From assembly GCF_049808615.1 (NCBI RefSeq), contig NZ_JBNCAN010000019.1:1-64000 (forward strand): 64,000 nucleotides of DNA, in the 5' to 3' direction. Under the pieces are notes generated by a model. The model was not told where the DNA came from, ran no database searches, and was given only the letters and a program-made list of their open reading frames with translations. The position numbers were made by a program, and so were the translations under genes. This stretch comes from Modicisalibacter sp049808615. GTDB lineage: Bacteria; Pseudomonadota; Gammaproteobacteria; Pseudomonadales; Halomonadaceae. Each line of letters opens with the position of its first letter. The first letter of the stretch is position 1. Below, piece by piece: positions 62,713 to 64,000 of this stretch.

Positions 62713-64000
62713 TCAACGTCCCTTCGACGGCATCGGATAGCGAAACTTGACGTACTTCTGAGCGTTACTCAGGGTTTCGAAGGCCGCCTTCAAATGATGT
62801 CGATCGCGACTGGAGATATTTTCCGGCTCGATATTATTGTCCGGTTCCCGCTGCGCCTCGATATCCGCCACTTGGTGGTGAATACGCACCATGGAAATGA
62901 ACTCCAGAGCATGCCCGAGCCGTTCACTCACCCCGTCCGGCAACACCCGAGCGGTGGCAATGTCGTCCAGACGTTTGAAACTATTTTGCGCTCTCGAGCC
63001 ACAGGCCAGAGCATGCACACGAATCAGATCGATCAGAGGCGCTGTGCCGCGCCGCTTCAGGTTGATGGAATTATCATGCTTGCCGTCCTTCTCCATCACG
63101 AAGGTCCGGAAAAAGCCCAACGGCGGTGTTCGATTGCGGGCATTACGCGCCATGGCAGCAAGAAACAAGGGGCTCTGGGAGGCTTTCTCCGCTACAAGAT
63201 CCTGCAACTGCTCGACGAACACCTCCTCTCCGTATACCCCGTCTAGATCGAAGAAAATCGAACTGTCGAGCAAGCGCTTGGGATTGGGGTCTTCGATCCA
63301 GGTGGAAAAGTATTCTTTCCATTTTCGAAGCGGCTGCCGCCACTCTCGATTGGTCGCCATGACATCGCCCTTGCAGTAGCTGTAACCGCAGGCCGCCAAT
63401 CCATCGCTGACAATGGTCGCCAGACGCAGGAAGTAGTCATCATGCTGGGCCGGATCGAAATCATCATCCAGCACCAGGGCATTATCCTGATCCGTGATGA
63501 TGGCCTGTTCGTCCCGGGCCATCGAACCCAGCGCCATGAAGCAATAGGGCACCGGCGGGGGTCCAAGTTCAGCCTCGGCGAGTTCGAGCAGGCGCCGGGT
63601 GAAGCTGCGCCCAATGCTGGACATCGCCCTGCCGATCATCTGGGAATCGGCCCCTTCGGACACTAATTGCGCGAAGGTTGAGCGGACCTCTTCACTTAAA
63701 TGCTTGAGCCCGGCAACATCGGACTGATGAAAGATGTTGTTGACCAGGTAGAGGCTATTGTGGGTCTCGTAGCGCACGATATCGGACAGGTGCAATATAC
63801 CGATCGGGCGCCGACGATGCAGCACCGGCAGGTGATGCACGTTGTTGCGCAACATGCACAGCATGGCTTCGTACAGGGACGCCTCGGATTGAACCGTCAT
63901 CGGGTTTTTCGACATCACCTCGACGACGGCTGTCTCCGGTGCCACCCCCACCGCCAGCACCCGGGTGCAAAAATCCCGATCGGTGATAATTCCCGCCAGT
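62713..64000 (-). CDS. CBS-pair and DUF294 nucleotidyltransferase-like protein (5' end off window)
   Basis: The frame is open to the right edge, so the N terminus is missing; family members usually begin with a cyclic-nucleotide-binding domain. Visible are a CBS pair (LAGIITDRDFCTRVLAVG... MSKNPMTVQSEASLYEAM ... GILHLSDIVRY), a PII-uridylyltransferase-like domain with GSMARDEQAIITDQDNAL (nucleotidyltransferase G-S...D-x-D) and the DUF294 C-terminal helical domain. The family is predicted to act in signal transduction; substrate unknown. The exonuclease gene follows 11 bases later. Confidence 0.87.
   Translation of the reverse strand, partial: LAGIITDRDFCTRVLAVGVAPETAVVEVMSKNPMTVQSEASLYEAMLCMLRNNVHHLPVLHRRRPIGILHLSDIVRYETHNSLYLVNNIFHQSDVAGLKHLSEEVRSTFAQLVSEGADSQMIGRAMSSIGRSFTRRLLELAEAELGPPPVPYCFMALGSMARDEQAIITDQDNALVLDDDFDPAQHDDYFLRLATIVSDGLAACGYSYCKGDVMATNREWRQPLRKWKEYFSTWIEDPNPKRLLDSSIFFDLDGVYGEEVFVEQLQDLVAEKASQSPLFLAAMARNARNRTPPLGFFRTFVMEKDGKHDNSINLKRRGTAPLIDLIRVHALACGSRAQNSFKRLDDIATARVLPDGVSERLGHALEFISMVRIHHQVADIEAQREPDNNIEPENISSRDRHHLKAAFETLSNAQKYVKFRYPMPSKGR

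Noticed and set aside
1..64000. CRISPR array, prophage, integrase or complete insertion sequence
   Set aside because: No regularly spaced repeats, transposase or integrase motifs, or phage genes were found on either strand.

Overview
This 64 kb window is a chromosomal segment from a moderately halophilic gammaproteobacterium, most likely Halomonas or a close relative (Halomonadaceae). The inference rests on the acnD/prpF form of the methylcitrate cycle under a GntR regulator, two tandem BCCT osmolyte carriers, Pseudomonas-like gene orders (rnd-ycgL-ycgN, dnaX-ybaB-recR, a PP2C/STAS pair beside mlaA), and GC-rich coding sequence. It is mostly housekeeping and catabolic DNA. I see no prophage, integron, CRISPR array, tRNA or intact insertion sequence.

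Layout. 1-322: leader and promoter of a leftward rRNA operon whose 16S gene lies off the left edge. 323-8705 (minus): gntR-prpB-prpC-acnD-prpF-prpD, the complete 2-methylcitrate cycle for propionyl-CoA, with a clear promoter and palindromic operator; a MITE-like palindrome sits between prpF and prpD. 8970-12233 (plus): pabB and a FecCD/ATPase pair lacking a binding protein. 12336-14552: cysH, cysB, trxA, a compact sulfate-reduction set. 14642-23218: AI-2E permease, a large acyl-CoA dehydrogenase with two PsrA-like operators on its promoter, AraC/LysE pair, and a fatty-acid set (SDR, acyl-CoA synthetase, thiolase). 23270-23712: collapsed remnants of fetA and fetB. 23833-28021: ACR3 arsenite exporter, arsR, hppD and a divergent MFS gene with TyrR-like boxes between them. 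28026-30800: very large AsmA/TamB-like periplasmic protein. 30926-35478: pstSCAB with a perfect Pho box. 35516-40406: Bcr/CflA exporter, then the operon FabH-like KAS III - mlaA - PP2C pseudo-receiver - STAS. 40470-47789: hrpA, an MBL-rhodanese fusion and fadD. 47960-50977: a three-gene operon (small membrane protein, vWA protein, class II glutamine amidotransferase) of unknown job. 51027-58136: ptrB, ycgN, ycgL, rnd, recR, ybaB, dnaX. 58512-61914: two tandem BCCT carriers. 61979-64000: DnaQ-like exonuclease and the 3' part of a CBS/DUF294 nucleotidyltransferase gene.

How the parts work together. Several loci converge on acyl-CoA metabolism: the methylcitrate cycle removes propionyl-CoA, while the acyl-CoA dehydrogenase and fadD each carry an AAAC-type dyad expected for a PsrA/FadR-like TetR regulator, and the KAS III resembles enzymes that divert beta-oxidation intermediates into fatty-acid synthesis. 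CysH needs thioredoxin, and trxA is next door. The most unusual items are the in-frame-collapsed fetAB pair, the hairpin MITE, the degenerate receiver on the PP2C phosphatase, the vWA operon, and two genes that look leaderless.
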